From: Phoronis australis
Lineage: Eukaryota; Phoronida; Phoronidae
Assembly: GCA_002633005.1 (NCBI GenBank)
Contig: NMRA01000043.1
Coordinates: 1,132,489 to 1,196,488, forward strand
Length of the DNA stretch: 64,000 nucleotides
Reading direction: 5' to 3'
The notes under the pieces were generated by a model. The model had not been told where the DNA came from. It was given only the letters and a program-made list of their open reading frames with translations, and searched no databases. Position numbers and translations under genes: made by a program. Position 1 is the stretch's first letter, and each line of letters begins with the position of its first letter. Positions 23,560 through 35,444 of this stretch are shown piece by piece.

Positions 23560-23690
23560 TACCTTCGGTACTTGAGTGAGCACGGTATACTTAGTGATGT
23601 ATGTTGAATTATTCATCGGTTCTTTTAAGAACCATTTCACGCTATACCTAAGGCTCATGCACAGTACACCTAACGGCCCTTTTAAGGGCC
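23560..23690 (+). promoter_or_regulatory. Cluster of stem-loops, two resembling histone 3' stem-loops
   Basis: Three hairpins occur in 130 bases: AGTACC-TTC-GGTACT (23560-23574), GGTTCT-TTTA-AGAACC (23618-23633) and GGCCCT-TTTA-AGGGCC (23675-23690). The last two have the 6-bp stem, 4-base U-rich loop and GG/CC base of metazoan histone mRNA 3' stem-loops (consensus GGYYCT-TTTC-AGRRCC). The last is followed 14 bases later by CACAAGAACTGA, like the purine-rich downstream element. The loop ends in A rather than C, and no histone frame lies upstream. Confidence 0.4.
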
Positions 23691-24208
23691 CTCAACACTT
23701 CCCACAAGAACTGATCAGTTGAGAATGTTGAATTATAAACATGGAACGGTTAAACTAGTCAAATCGTTGCAGAGGCTCGTTTTTTAATTCGAACAAAATT
23801 AATATTTTTCTAAAAAAACACGTTATATAAGTATCTTTTGCATTCACAGGTACTCCTTGGAATTTGTGCACAAACATGCTTTCGTACTTTTCTCAGTAGG
23901 CCTATGTGAACCATAAATCACAAACTGTCCGATAGCTATGCTGCTATTGGGCCAGCAGACATAATCAGTCGACACCGAAGTTTGAATTTTGTAATTAATT
24001 ACCAGTAGCATTGCCAAAAGTACTCACGATACCTACACTTCTACTATTGGAAGACTTTGAACAGCGTTGTGCTGTCCAGTAGGTGCGAGAATTTCCCGTC
24101 AAAATACACTAACCGTAAAGGCATCAAATAATTTAGGAGAGTGGCGACGTCTCTAGGCTAGCACGTAAGTAAATGTCGGAGTTGCGAATCTGTTGTCTAT
24201 AATGTATG

Positions 24209-24782
24209 GTGCCATTTTGTGGAAGTTACGTGAAATCACGCATGTTGACGAATAAAAAGTCCAAGGGACACAAATCTTACAAATTTCTCCCGATACCTTC
24301 CCATACTATTGTGTAAGTGTCACGCGCCAGCCTCACGCGCTTCGCTCAGTCTCGCGCTAGTCTTTGCCTAACTCACGTGTCTCAGTTGAAATACTTTGTG
24401 GTTATCGCGCGAGTGGTGAAAAACTTAAAGGTGACCAAAAACGTGGAGTTGAAAATCTTCGCTAAAGTCACCTTAATCCTCCTAACTAAGCTTCATCGAA
24501 GATACATGTAGGTGTAGAAGGAGAAAGGACCACTGAAGAAAGTAAGCCTTCTTTAAGTCATACTATTACATGTAAGTGTGGAATGTATTTTGACAAGGTG
24601 AAAACTCTTAATCGGTGACTGGATTTGGCCTACCGCCCGTTTAAAATACACAGGACGAAATTCGTACAGAAAGCGATGGGAAGTATTATAGCCCCTAACC
24701 GGCAAGGCAAGGGTCTACGTGTTGCCTTGAACGTTTTGTTCGTCAACATGCGTGATTTCACGTAACTTCCTCAAAATGGCAC
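24209..24782. repeat. Element with 44-base terminal inverted repeats
   Basis: 24209-24252 and 24739-24782 are inverted repeats with about three mismatches (for example 'gtgccatttt' against 'aaaatggcac', and 'acgtgaaatcacgc' against 'gcgtgatttcacgt'). The 486 bases between carry no transposase. The right arm contains the start codon of the gene that follows. Either a short TIR transposon lies at its promoter, or a promoter segment was duplicated in inverse. Confidence 0.6.
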
Positions 24783-25408
24783 CCGGTAAGAGAAACTCGA
24801 GCAAACCGCAACAGATTTTCATCGACTTGTTTAAATCATCTTCACTGAATCGTCTCCAGACTTATGGTATGTGTTAATTATAACCCCATGTGCATATATG
24901 CATGTTTCATTTGATTTTATTTGCTGTGCATGTATTTTTAAATTCGTAATTTTTTGTGGGGATGTATTATCGCCCCTGTATGCTTCCAGCATCGAGGGCG
25001 ATGCAATTGCTTAGCATTTACGGTGCCCTGCTCCAGCGAGTTCGCAACAAATTCGCGATCAAAGCACAAAAATCTTCCAAAAAACCGATGCGTACCGTCA
25101 ATGTACTGCATAAATTATATGGAAATTGCGGATTCGTTTCAGAAGGTCACGACATTAATAACTCCACTTTTATCCAGACCACTCTGAAACCTTCCGTGAT
25201 AAATCAGCAATTGCCGTCCATCCGTAAGTCATCGGATAATTCCGTATCCAATCGCGTGGGTCACATGAACAGTAGGCTTCTGTTTTTTTGGACAGAATTT
25301 TGTGCTTCGACCTTGAATTTTTTGCGCACTCGCTGTCCAGAGCAGGACACTGTAAATGCTATCAGAACAACAATCGCTCATGGTTTGCTGAACCCCTGTT
25401 TTGTGTAA
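24776..25408 (+). CDS. Two-exon gene for a 169-residue unrecognised protein
   Basis: Exon 1 is 24776-24866 (ATG in the right arm of an inverted repeat, donor TATG|GTATGT, phase 1). Exon 2 is 24990-25408 (acceptor 'tgcttccag', stop TAA). The joined frame gives 169 residues, starting MAPGKRNSSKPQQIFIDLFK. The middle is basic (RNKFAIKAQKSSKKPMR), and the C-terminal third has FWTEFCASTLNFL and a short hydrophobic end. No signal peptide or transmembrane helix is clear. Retention of the first exon and intron in a second copy at 20.1 kb supports this as a transcribed unit. I do not recognise the family. A strong alternative donor (CCCG|GTAAGAG) lies ten bases into the exon, so the first ATG may instead be near a 5' splice site. 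Confidence 0.5.
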
Positions 25409-27871
25409 ATTTATTGGGTTTTGCGTTTGATATGGACGGCTGTAGTGAATTAGTGAAGCACCCATGAAATTTTTAGTAATGAGTGTCATACGTTGTGGTA
25501 TATATTTATAGTGTATTAGGTACGGTCAGAAGCTGAGGATCGTCCCAAATACACTATAATACTAAAAGGTCTGACATCGGCTTTTGGGAAGATTTTTGTG
25601 TAAAGTGAAGCACTCATACAATTCGTAGTTCCGAGCGTCATGCCTTACGGTTTTATAGTGTATTGAGGATGATCAGAAGTTGATAATGCCTGTGATTTAC
25701 AACACAGGCCGACGAATTTCCCGATGACCCATAAGTTAACCATATAAGAAACATAAAGGTTGGACACTAAAACTTTGCTAAGCCTAGGTTCCCAGTTTCA
25801 ACTGTTCTAAATCCAAGTAAAATCTGTGTGCACCGATGTAAATGATATAATGTCATTGTTACATTTTACGTTGTTAAGCCTCTTTTAAAATGTAACATTT
25901 TACGTAGTTGTTACATTTCACGTCGAACGCACATGCGAGAAATCTACCATTGTTACATTTTACAAAACCCACGCCATATTGCAAAGAAAATTACCAAAAT
26001 CACGAACAAGTGGTATCTGACACCACCAGGGGGTACTAGAGTATTTTTGTACGAGGGTGTCGCCCGAAAAAATTGAATACGTACCCGTTTAGAGAGTGGA
26101 TTCGGACAAAAAATTGACCCATTTAGAGACTAATTTGTGTAAAAATTCACATTTTCGCACACCTTTGTTTCAGAAATTCAGGAACGGTACATTTCAGCTA
26201 TATTTTGTCGAAAATAGCACCATTTTGGAGGGTGTTTTTCTGTTAAAAACACCCTGTTTGGCGGCGCTTTTCGTATACTGGTGTGCCGACCACACACCAT
26301 TAGAAGGTGTGCCAACCACGAACATTGAAGCTCCGAGTCTCAGAGATGACTCATTTAGACTCTACAGTCTATAGACCTATTTACTAGTATTTCTATATTT
26401 ATTTATACGTAATTATCATCTCTTCAGCAAGCAATATATGTTATACCAAATTATTGCGTTACTGCCTACACAACATATATCCTCCGGGCTGACATGACAT
26501 GAATGTGGCTACATATAATCATTTTTATTAGTATTACATTACTATCACTTCTATTATTACTATTACTATTACTACTAATACTACTATTACTACTATTACT
26601 ACTGTTACTCGTTATCGTTTTCGTTATCGTTATTATTAATATAAATATTTTAAAATTTATTTAACGAGGATAAAATACCTGTTTAGCAAAGTGCTAATAC
26701 ATCATGGTCCTCAAAAATTTTTTTAAATCTTCTCATTTATGGTTCAACGTTTTCATCGGGCTTTCCATAGTGGACAGCGAGTGCTGTTCTAAAGGATTAT
26801 AAAGGTGTTCCCATGTTAAGCCTTAACAAAGTTGTAAGGAACGTCTTGACAGTTGTGGATGCAGAGTACGCCTACTTCTTGGAAATGAGGAGGCTGTGAT
26901 TTGAAATCTTTGTTTGGACGTGCACCAACTTCAAAAATTGATTATTTCTGACCTATCGGTAAACACTGTATTGTTTGTAAATATAACTATATCCATCTGT
27001 AGTTTGCCAAGAAGAACTGAATTCAGACCGCACTATTTTACTCGCGATTTTCATCTAAACGTGAGGATACCCACAGTGTAATCATTTTTGTCTCTTGTTG
27101 AAAACATTTATTGTCAAAGAACTGGGGGTTGCTCTGCGATGATGTGTAAGGTCAAGTTTGAGTTAAGTTTAACTCTGTAGGCAGACATTTTTCAAGAACT
27201 AACGATTAGTCGGCTGCGGTCTCTGGGTCAATAGAATAGCTGGCAATGGACATGCAAAACGCGCAATAATTTTATTTGGAACGGGCCCCAATATTCTTAG
27301 AACAGCACAGTTATTTAAAAGAGTGATTTGAACTAGGTTTCATTGAAAGTGGATTGTATGGAACAAAAACCGCTAACGCCGAAATCAGTGATGTTTAATA
27401 TGACCATTTTATGCAATGTATCAAATAGGTAAATATACCAAATTCGTTTAAGTGTGAGCTGCAACACAAAAAATGGCGCCTCATACGACACGTCACATCA
27501 CGTCCATTAACAATAGAATGTCCTATCTTTGTCTTCATTTATATGCACTTCGAACTAATGAATATTGACCAAATAGCAATTGTAATTCATATTTTATCTT
27601 AAAAGATAATAGACAGAGAAAGTGCATGTTTTTATAATCTGAAAGGCCGACAGTCAGCTTTTTGGACTATTTCCCCTTTAAACTAGCGACCTAGACCTGT
27701 CCAGGTTTGAGAAAAATAATCATGTCCTTTCAGAGTGCAAAATATTTTCTATTTCCCCAGCTAGGCATCCCATTTTATGCATACAACCCACGGTTTGACC
27801 TGTTGTTACCACCACTATTTCAGACAGGTTTGACATCATAGGGACAATGATATTTATTTCAGCTTTTAAGC
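25409..27871. other. No gene; simple and short repeats
   Basis: At 25855-25965 the string TGTTACATTTTACG recurs about four times in direct and inverted form. Near 26235 there is a hairpin, GGGTGTTTTT...AAAAACACCC, and at 26275-26320 a repeated 'gtgtgccgaccac'-like block. At 26530-26645 a degenerate trinucleotide microsatellite (TAC/TAT, then CGTTAT) is present. I see no supported exon. Confidence 0.45.
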
Positions 27872-29598
27872 TGTTTAAAACACGTTACAATGCCGCCACT
27901 TTTTTAAACTATTCGCTCGCCCTTCTCAAAGGCGATATTTTGCTTTTGCTTTGGAAAAATCTGTCAACCTGCCGGCAAATCAATGCGTGCTTTTACTTCC
28001 TTCCATCACAATGCTTTAAGAAATTGTCATTCGTAACTAAGGTGGTAGACAGAACCTGTCGGTATCAGAAACATTGGTTTTGCTCCTTTTGTGCGGAGCA
28101 GGTCAATTACTGCATTAGCGATGACTCCAAGGCAATAAAACACTGGGTGAAATAAACTAAACTATCGTGGACTAAAACTGGTGTTTTTTCTATCAAATTG
28201 GCTTCCGAAATTGAATTCTCTATTAAAAATTGTGTTTGTGTAGTTTGTTCCCGAGAAATACGATAAATATTATCCAAATACGACAGTCATTGTTGTGCTT
28301 ACCAAGGGAAGTGTGTTTGCTGTAATGCCGGATACGCAATTGATTTATGACCTGTGAACGTCAACAAAAGATTGCAAGAATGCTTTAACAATAAAAAAAA
28401 CTTGTTACCTGATCCTGGAAACTCCTTTCGTGTGGAGTTGAAACTGTACGGTGTGCATTAATGATTATAGCATAAAACTACCCATATTAAAAACATGTAA
28501 AGCATATAGGGACACATCTATAAGTTCGACCTGGCACATTTGATAGAATTTCATTCACTCAATCTGAGAAAGAAGGACTCGCACAGAGACGCCTCAGTGA
28601 CAGGTTGAAAGAACATCACACCTCAGAGAAAAGTAACATATATAGGCATTGTATTAGCTACAATCACCAAGCCAACTCTGTTAGTATTATCTGCAGAGAA
28701 CCTAATGAGGAGTTAATGTACATTGAAAAGTCATTAGCCATTCAGAATCAGCATGCCACTGATTCACTGAATAACATGCAGAGCTCAGTGACCCTGCAAC
28801 TATGGTGATGACCAGCTACTGACTATATTCTATGTATCTCTCACTTCACTCTATGGATGTTACCTGAGCTGTATGTTGGCACTTGTTGTCCTAAATTGTT
28901 GTAAATATGATCCTGATGATGTCTAATGAAAAGACGCAACGTTGAATTGAACATGAACTTTTTTATTTGTGCAGCGATCGTCCGTTTGTTTTATCTTGCG
29001 TTTGTTCTTAACTTTACGGACTACTCTTGTTTGAAAGGCAATGAACACTTGGCTTTGGTGGAGATTTCTGACGTCAGACCATAATTAATTTGCAGGAAAT
29101 TAGCTATCGGCAACTGCCTGTTTTCGCGGTAATCCTACGTTAGTGATTCTTTGGTTTTAAACAAGGTTACTTTACAAACCCAAAGTTTGAATACTGAAAT
29201 TAAATTATGTAATGGACACTCAATTAGCTTTCGTGGGCGGGCTAAAACAGAGTTTCGGAATTGTTTCAGTACTGCATATGAAAAATCCGGATGAGTACGA
29301 ATGTCGTCTGCCATGAACGTCAAAAAGTAACCTTAATGGGTTTCAACATTTTTGTTTGCAAATCACCACTCGAAGGCAGTTTAACATAATAAAGTGAAAG
29401 AAGGTATTCAAAAATTTGTTTGGTGCTGATTTTGTTAAGTTTCATGAAAATTAATTTAAGAAAGTTTTGGGCAAACCAATTTTTATGGCCCAACTTTTAT
29501 ATTTTATTATGTAGCCTAGTGAGTGACGTCAGTGGTGATCGAGGAACAGATAAACTAAAGTGTCTGGTTTATATTTGCCGGTTTTGCGCCAGCATGAC
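27872..29598 (+). repeat. Tandem duplication unit 1 (about 1.73 kb)
   Basis: This is nearly identical to 29613-31332, with scattered substitutions and a few small indels. A frame at its start (27872-28155, identical in both units, with motif RYQKHWFCSFCAEQ) may be coding but has no partner exon. A Penelope GIY-YIG remnant lies inside at 28590-28808. The junction to unit 2 contains a lone N at 29612. Confidence 0.85.
28590..28808 (+). mobile_element. Penelope-like element remnant: end of GIY-YIG domain
   Basis: The plus frame reads LSDRLKEHHTSEKSNIYRHC, then IICREPNEELMYIEKSL, and stops at 28808. This matches the C-terminal half of the GIY-YIG endonuclease of Penelope-like elements (RL..H......I..H......, then ..re.ne.el...E.l.I). 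The catalytic GIY and YIG strands upstream are lost. About 100 bases after the stop lies a hammerhead-like string, CTGATGA (28913), with a damaged partner (GCAAC instead of GAAAC). Confidence 0.7.
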
Positions 29599-29612
29599 AA
29601 GAAACTGTAGGN

Positions 29613-31332
29613 TGTTTAAAACACGTTACAATGCCGCCACTTTTTTAAACTATTCGCTCGCCCTTCTCAAAGGCGATATTTTGCTTTTGCTTTGGAAAAA
29701 TCTGTCAACCTGCCGGCAAATCAATGCGTGCTTTTACTTCCTTCCATCACAATGCTTTAAGAAATTGTCATTCGTAACTAAGGTGGTAGACAGAACCTGT
29801 CGGTATCAGAAACATTGGTTTTGCTCCTTTTGTGCGGAGCAGGTCAATTACTGCATTAGCGATGACTCCAAGGCAATAAAACACTGGGTGAAATAAACCA
29901 AACTATCGTGGACTAAAACTGGTGTTTTTTGTATCAAATTGGCTTCCGAAATTGAATTCTCTATGAAAAATTGTGTTTGTGTCGTTTGTTCCCGAGAAGT
30001 ACGATAAATATTATCCAAATACGACAGTCATTGTTGTGCTTACCAAGGGAAGTGTGTTTACTGTAATGCCGGATACGCAATTGATTTATGACCTGTGAAC
30101 GTCAACAAAAGATTGCAAGAATGCTTTAACAATAAAAAAAAAACTTGTTACCTGATCCTGGAAACTCCTTTCGTGTGGAGTTGAAACTGTACGGTGTGAT
30201 TATAGCATAAAACTACCCATATTAAAAACATGTAAAGCATATAGGGACACATCTATAAGTTCGACCTGGCACATTTGATAGAATTTCATTCACTCAATCT
30301 GAGAAAGAAGGACTCGCACAGAGACGCCTCTGTGACAGGTTGAAAGAACATCCCACCTCAGAGAAAAGTAACATATATAGGCATTGTATTAGCTACAATC
30401 ACCAAGCCAACTCTGTTAGTATTATCTGCAGAGAACCTAATGAGGAGTTAATGTACATTGAAAAGTCATTGACCATTCAGAATCAGCATGCCACTGATTC
30501 TCTGAATAACATGCAGAGCTCAGTGACCCTGCAACTATGGTGATGACCAGCTACTGACTATAGTCTATGTATCTCTCACTTCACTCTATGGATGTTACCT
30601 GAGCTGTATGTTGGCACTTGTTGTCCTAAATTGTTGTAAATATGATCCTGATGATGTCTAATGAAAAGAAGAAACGTTGAATTGAACATGAACTTTTTAT
30701 TTGTGCAGCGATCGTCCGTTTGTTTTATCTTGCGTTTGTTCTTGACTTAACGGACTACTCTTGTTTGAAGGGCAATGAACACTTGGCTTTGGTGGAGATT
30801 TCTGACGTCAGACCATAATTTATTTGCAGGAAATTAGCTATCGGCAACTGCCTGTTTTCGCGGTAATCCTACGTTAGTGATTCTTTAGTTTTAAACAAGG
30901 TTACTTTACAAACCCAGAGTTTGAATACTGAAATTAAATTATGTAATGGACACTCAATTAGCTTTCGTGGGCGGGCTAAAACAGAGTTTCGGACTTGTTT
31001 CAGTACTGTATATGAAAAATCCGGATGAGTACGAATGTAGTCTGCCATGAACGTCAAAAAGTAACCTTAATGGGTTTCAACATTTCTGTTTGCAAATCAC
31101 CACTCGAAGGCAGTTTAACATAATAAAGTGAAAGAAGGTATTCAAAAATTTGTTTGGTGCTGATTTTGTTAAGTTTCATGAAAATTAATTTAAGAAAGTT
31201 TTGGGCAAACCAATTTTTATGGCCCAACTTTTATATTTTATTATGTAGCCTATTGAGTGACGTCAGTGGTGATCGAGGAACAGATAAACTAAAGTGTCTG
31301 GTTTATATTTGCCGGTTTTGCACCAGCATGAC
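29613..31332 (+). repeat. Tandem duplication unit 2 (about 1.72 kb)
   Basis: Second copy of 27872-29598. It carries its own GIY-YIG remnant and a CTGATGA string with intact GAAAC, but with one mismatch in the intervening stem (AGAA against AGAC). The single N at 29612 on its boundary suggests a contig join. The duplication may therefore be an assembly artefact of two haplotypes. Confidence 0.85.
30325..30543 (+). mobile_element. Penelope-like GIY-YIG remnant, second copy
   Basis: The same peptide as at 28590-28808 with two residue changes (HPTSEKSN for HHTSEKSN, and LTIQ for LAIQ), ending at the same stop. It is part of duplication unit 2 and not an independent insertion. Confidence 0.7.
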
Positions 31333-32270
31333 TATTTGACTTTTTTAAAGTATTATAACGAAAGAATACTTCTTGCTAAGCAATTGAAAGAAGCTCCTGA
31401 GCACCAGTTTTCATGAAACACCTGCTAGTATAGAAAAGTTGAGAACATTGCAAGGGAGAGACACAGACCCTAACGGTTCTAAAGATGTGTGCCTTGGGGG
31501 AGGGGGTTCCTCTTTGATTGAATTTTTTGTTTATTTGCGTAACTCTTTTTAGGGCTTTCTCCATAAAATAAGTCAAAATCCTTATCTTAAAATGCCAATG
31601 GGGCTTANGTATTTTGAATATTGCAATGCATGTGTTCCAAAATCTAAATAACTTGGGTCCTATATTTTTGTATTAGTGCGCGCCGAATGAAAGTAATCGT
31701 GAGTGTTGCTGTGTTGCAAAATCTCTTATCCTGGGCCGATTTGAAAAATTCAAAGTTGTACTCATATTTGTTTTCGCTCCTCTTTTCAAATATTACAGTA
31801 AAAACTACGTAAAACTCTCTCCATAAAAAGTACAGTCTGCTAGCTAGATTGTAATCAGCTGATCATATCCGCATGAGCGAAGCCAATTATCCTCGCTCGT
31901 GACTCGATGACTAGAGCAGCTTGGCGGCATCTCTTTGATCGTGAGCCTAGCGCGACTCAGCCAAGGTAGATAAATACGGTCTAGTTCAATTTTCTATACC
32001 CCACCGTTTACCTTAACCACTGGGGTTAGAACCAATCTTATTTAGTGGGAATGTTCATAGCATGCTTTTTTAAGTATTATAACGAAAGACTACTGCACGG
32101 GTGAGACACAGACCCTAACGGTTCTAAAATGTGTGGCTTGGGGGGAGGGGGTTCCTCTTTGATTGAATTTTTTGTTTATTTGCGTAACTCTTTTTAGGGC
32201 TTTCTCCATAAAATAAGTCAAAATCCTTATCTTAAAATGCCAATGGGGCTCTAGTATCAGGAAATACTTA
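31333..32270 (+). repeat. Local duplication, 31340-31608 and 32065-32265
   Basis: Both copies run from 'aagtattataacgaaag' through 'cacagaccctaacggttct', a G run, and 'ctccataaaataagtcaaaatcc' to 'ccaatggggct'. The second lacks about 60 bases near its start. The first ends at a single N (31609), again hinting at an assembly join. Non-coding. Confidence 0.75.
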
Positions 32271-32299
32271 GTAAATAAAATCTTATTTTCGATACCCTT

Positions 32300-33080
32300 T
32301 CGTTATTTTCTTTTCGCCTTTCGTGCCACAAGCGTTTTTTTACCTGTATTTGACCCTTCTCTGTGAGCAGATAATTACCGGTTGTCATCGGTTACTTCCG
32401 TACCCACATCTCTGGCTCGTCAGTTCAGGAACTTGTCCTGAATGCCGCCATTTTTCCTTGTAACTGAATGTGCTATCACTTGCTCGAAAAGTCTTCATTA
32501 TTTTGTTTTAGTAATATCTCGCCATTCGTTTGTATATATAGTGTTTTTATAGTTCGTAGTGAGTGGTCGTTAATTTTTTTGGAATGTTACGCGTACTTTT
32601 GATTATTATGTTAAAATAGCTTTGGCGTTTAGTTCCTGTTATGTAGGACGGTCGAACCTAGGGACGATATGAGTCGAACCAATTTTTTTGGTTTTAATTT
32701 TTTTTCGTTTTGAAAAAATACTTTGCTATCATCGGAAATATAATGCATCCTACTCAGTAAAAATCGAAAAGTATCAAAATTGGGGCAAGCAATGCAAAGT
32801 TATTGAAATTTTTGTGTCGAAATTTGGGATCACTTTGTTTGGATCGGGTCAGTTTTCACCAAACTTCAGCCTCGCAGTTGTTACTTATAAATGTGCTCTC
32901 AATCCCCGTTCTGGCTGCACCGAAAACATGGCGACTTTTGCTGAACTGAAAGGCATTTCAATCGGTTACTTTGTAATTTTTGAAGATTTAACGCTGACAC
33001 ATTTTGACAAACGTTGCTACAAAAAAGGAACTTTGTTCAATTTTCGTGTTTTTGTGCAAAAATATATGGCATATTAGAAT
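32300..33080 (+). repeat. Dispersed repeat, inverted mate of 1465-2560
   Basis: This is the plus-strand copy of the repeat described at 1465-2560. The 129-codon frame at 32688-33077 has no recognised domain and is not preserved in the other copy, so I do not call a gene. Confidence 0.6.
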
Positions 33081-34094
33081 TGTTTTCCTATAACTTTCCC
33101 ATTCAGGTGATCTTACACCAAGTTAAAAAAATAGTTGAAATAATTTTGAAATGGTTTTTTATTTGACTGCTAACTGCTGTTCAAGGCTTGATTAGGTGTC
33201 ACAAAATGAATCATATTTTTCAGAATTTTAAGACTAAATTGCTTTGAAGTCATGTTTTGTAACTTGTTGCTTTCTTTACTCAGGTAATCAAGTCAACAAT
33301 ATGAAGAATCTTAACTAGAGAAATAGGCTATGTTGGATTGTGAAGCTTCAATCATGCTTGTCAAATTTTGGTGTAAGGATAACACTATTCGGTCACCATG
33401 GTAATAGTTACAGGCATGTCCACTTTCATATCATGAAAACTTGTGCTGCTGGATAGTGTTTTTAATGCTTAAATGTTAAGTACTGTGGTACTGTGCATTT
33501 TAAGTTACTTATGGTGAAAGGCTGAATCATTTTGGCTTACATAGCGCTTCTATACTGAGATTATTTCAGTTTTGACTTATGTATAGTAGATATAAATGTC
33601 AACTGCCTTAAAAGACTTTAAGTAGTAATACACTTTATTCACGATAAGACAAAAATACAATTAATACAAATTAATGCTTATGGAAACTCGGTGAAGGAAC
33701 TGAAACCAAATATAGAGCTCCGACTGAAAGCACTTGATTTTGATTTGAACTGTGGAACACCTAAAGGATTAAATCATTATCGTTCACTGATTTCTTCTTT
33801 CATTTCAATGATTGAGCGACCAAAGCATGATATGATTAGCTTGCCATGTATAATATGTTCACTAGCATCTTCAGGCAACATTTCTTGATGCCTTAGGTTT
33901 ACTATTATTCCAATAGATTGATACATAAATTTTAAAAACATCATATATTTGAAAACCAAGTTCACTGGAAGTTTTTCATTTCATGGATTCTTGCAATTCT
34001 GTCACTCAAGTTACAATTATCACTATGCTTCAGTTGTAAGGTCACTTCCTTCGTACTCACTGCTTAATAAGTAAAAAAATGATAACATTTCGTA
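33081..34094. other. No firm gene
   Basis: A minus-strand frame at 33777-33965 contains RHQEMLPEDASEHIIHGKL and CFGRSIIEMKEEISER, which looks coding, but it has no clear acceptor or family. It may be a transposon fragment. Confidence 0.3.
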
Positions 34095-35444
34095 TTGGAC
34101 TTGTCATACTTATATGCTCGAACGAGCCCCCTATTTGGAGAAATGGAAAAAGGTCTGTCTCGGGCAGAGAACCAAGAACTCCGAAAACTAGAAAACGAGA
34201 CAAAAGTTCACTACAAGGCAGGAAGTATCAAAATTTGGCGTCTGCAATTCATAGCTCAGAACACACTCTGTGAATCTTATAGTAAAAGGTACACATTCTC
34301 AAAAATTCTCTTAGTCTTCGCACTGAATTGTCTGTTGAGCAAATTCACCAGCTACTGGGTTTTTGCCTTAATACTACCTATTTTTATGCAACAACAGATT
34401 CTACCAGCAATGCCATGGAGCTGCTATGGGATATCGTGTGTATCCGACGTATACATGGAGGAGTTTGAACAGACAGTCTTGGCGTCGGCACCCAGACCCC
34501 CACCCATCTGGCTCAGTTACGTGAACGACACTTTTGTCATGCTCCCGGAAAATGACATCTCCACCTTCACTGGTCACATCAACAGTATTGACAACTGTAT
34601 TCAATTCACCATGGAGACAGAAACCAACAGAGCCTTACCTTTCTTGGATATATGTGTACACGTAGTTGATAATGGTTCCATCAAAGTCAAAGTCTACAGG
34701 AAACCGACACATACAGACCAATACCTCCAGTTCTCATCCAACCACCCTTTAAAGCACAAACATTCTGTCGTTTGTACCCACCTGGATAGAGCTGATCGTT
34801 ACATCACTGACTACCGATACTATGTCGAAGAGGTTGACCATGTTGAAGATGCCTTGCGAGCTAATGGATACCAGGAATGGATGTTCACAGACCCCCCTAG
34901 TCGTAAATCTTCGGAAAGAAACGATGGTCCCTCCGTTGCCATCCCATACATAAGAGGAGTGTCTGAAAGCCTACAACACACTTACAGAACACACGGAATT
35001 TCTTCATACATGAAACCTATATACACCCTCCATTCCGTACTAGTCAGAAGCAATGACCAAACCCCGATGGCTAAACAATGTGGGGTCATATACCAGCTGA
35101 AATGTGACCAGGATCGCAATCACTCCTACATTGGAGAAACAAAGAGACCGTTCCTTACCAGATTCAAAGAACATCAGAAACTAAACAGACCAACAGCTGT
35201 GGGGGAACACATATTGGCGACTGGGCATTCCATCTCTCTTGCGTCATCCAAAGAACAAAATTGGTGTGTTCGCAAGCTCAAAGAGTCCATAAACATCAGC
35301 AGTCACCGCCCCCTCTTGAACCGGGACCGAGATCTCCACTTACCCCCGTGTGTTCCAACATTCTTAACCTCATTCATTGACAAAGACCTGGCGGACAAGG
35401 TCGAAACCTCTGCAAACAACCTACAGTACCACGTCTCTAAGTAA
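34095..35444 (+). mobile_element. Decayed Penelope-like retroelement: RT fragment plus GIY-YIG endonuclease
   Basis: A 449-codon open frame carries the C-terminal half of a Penelope-like polyprotein. Residues about 110-215 are the end of the reverse transcriptase: YMEEFEQ, then the motif C region YVND (residues 142-145) and LPFLDICVHV. Next come the thumb-like YRKPTHTDQYLQFSSNHP and a linker. GIY-YIG follows, with GVIY at 330-333, YIGETKR about 15 residues later, RFKEH, a GEH motif, and a conserved E region. In motif C the usual first aspartate is replaced by asparagine (codon AAC, 34524-34526), which should abolish polymerase activity. A frame shift with a small deletion disrupts the motif B region near 34430-34460, where the normal pattern continues in another frame. 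The N-terminal RT is missing, so the copy is dead. The first 50 bases resemble sequence at 59180. Confidence 0.85.

Noticed and set aside
26530-26645. CRISPR-like or regulatory array
   Set aside because: It is a degenerate trinucleotide microsatellite; CRISPR arrays are not expected in an animal genome.
32688-33077. A 129-codon open frame as a gene
   Set aside because: It lies in a dispersed repeat whose other copy (1465-2560) does not keep the frame.
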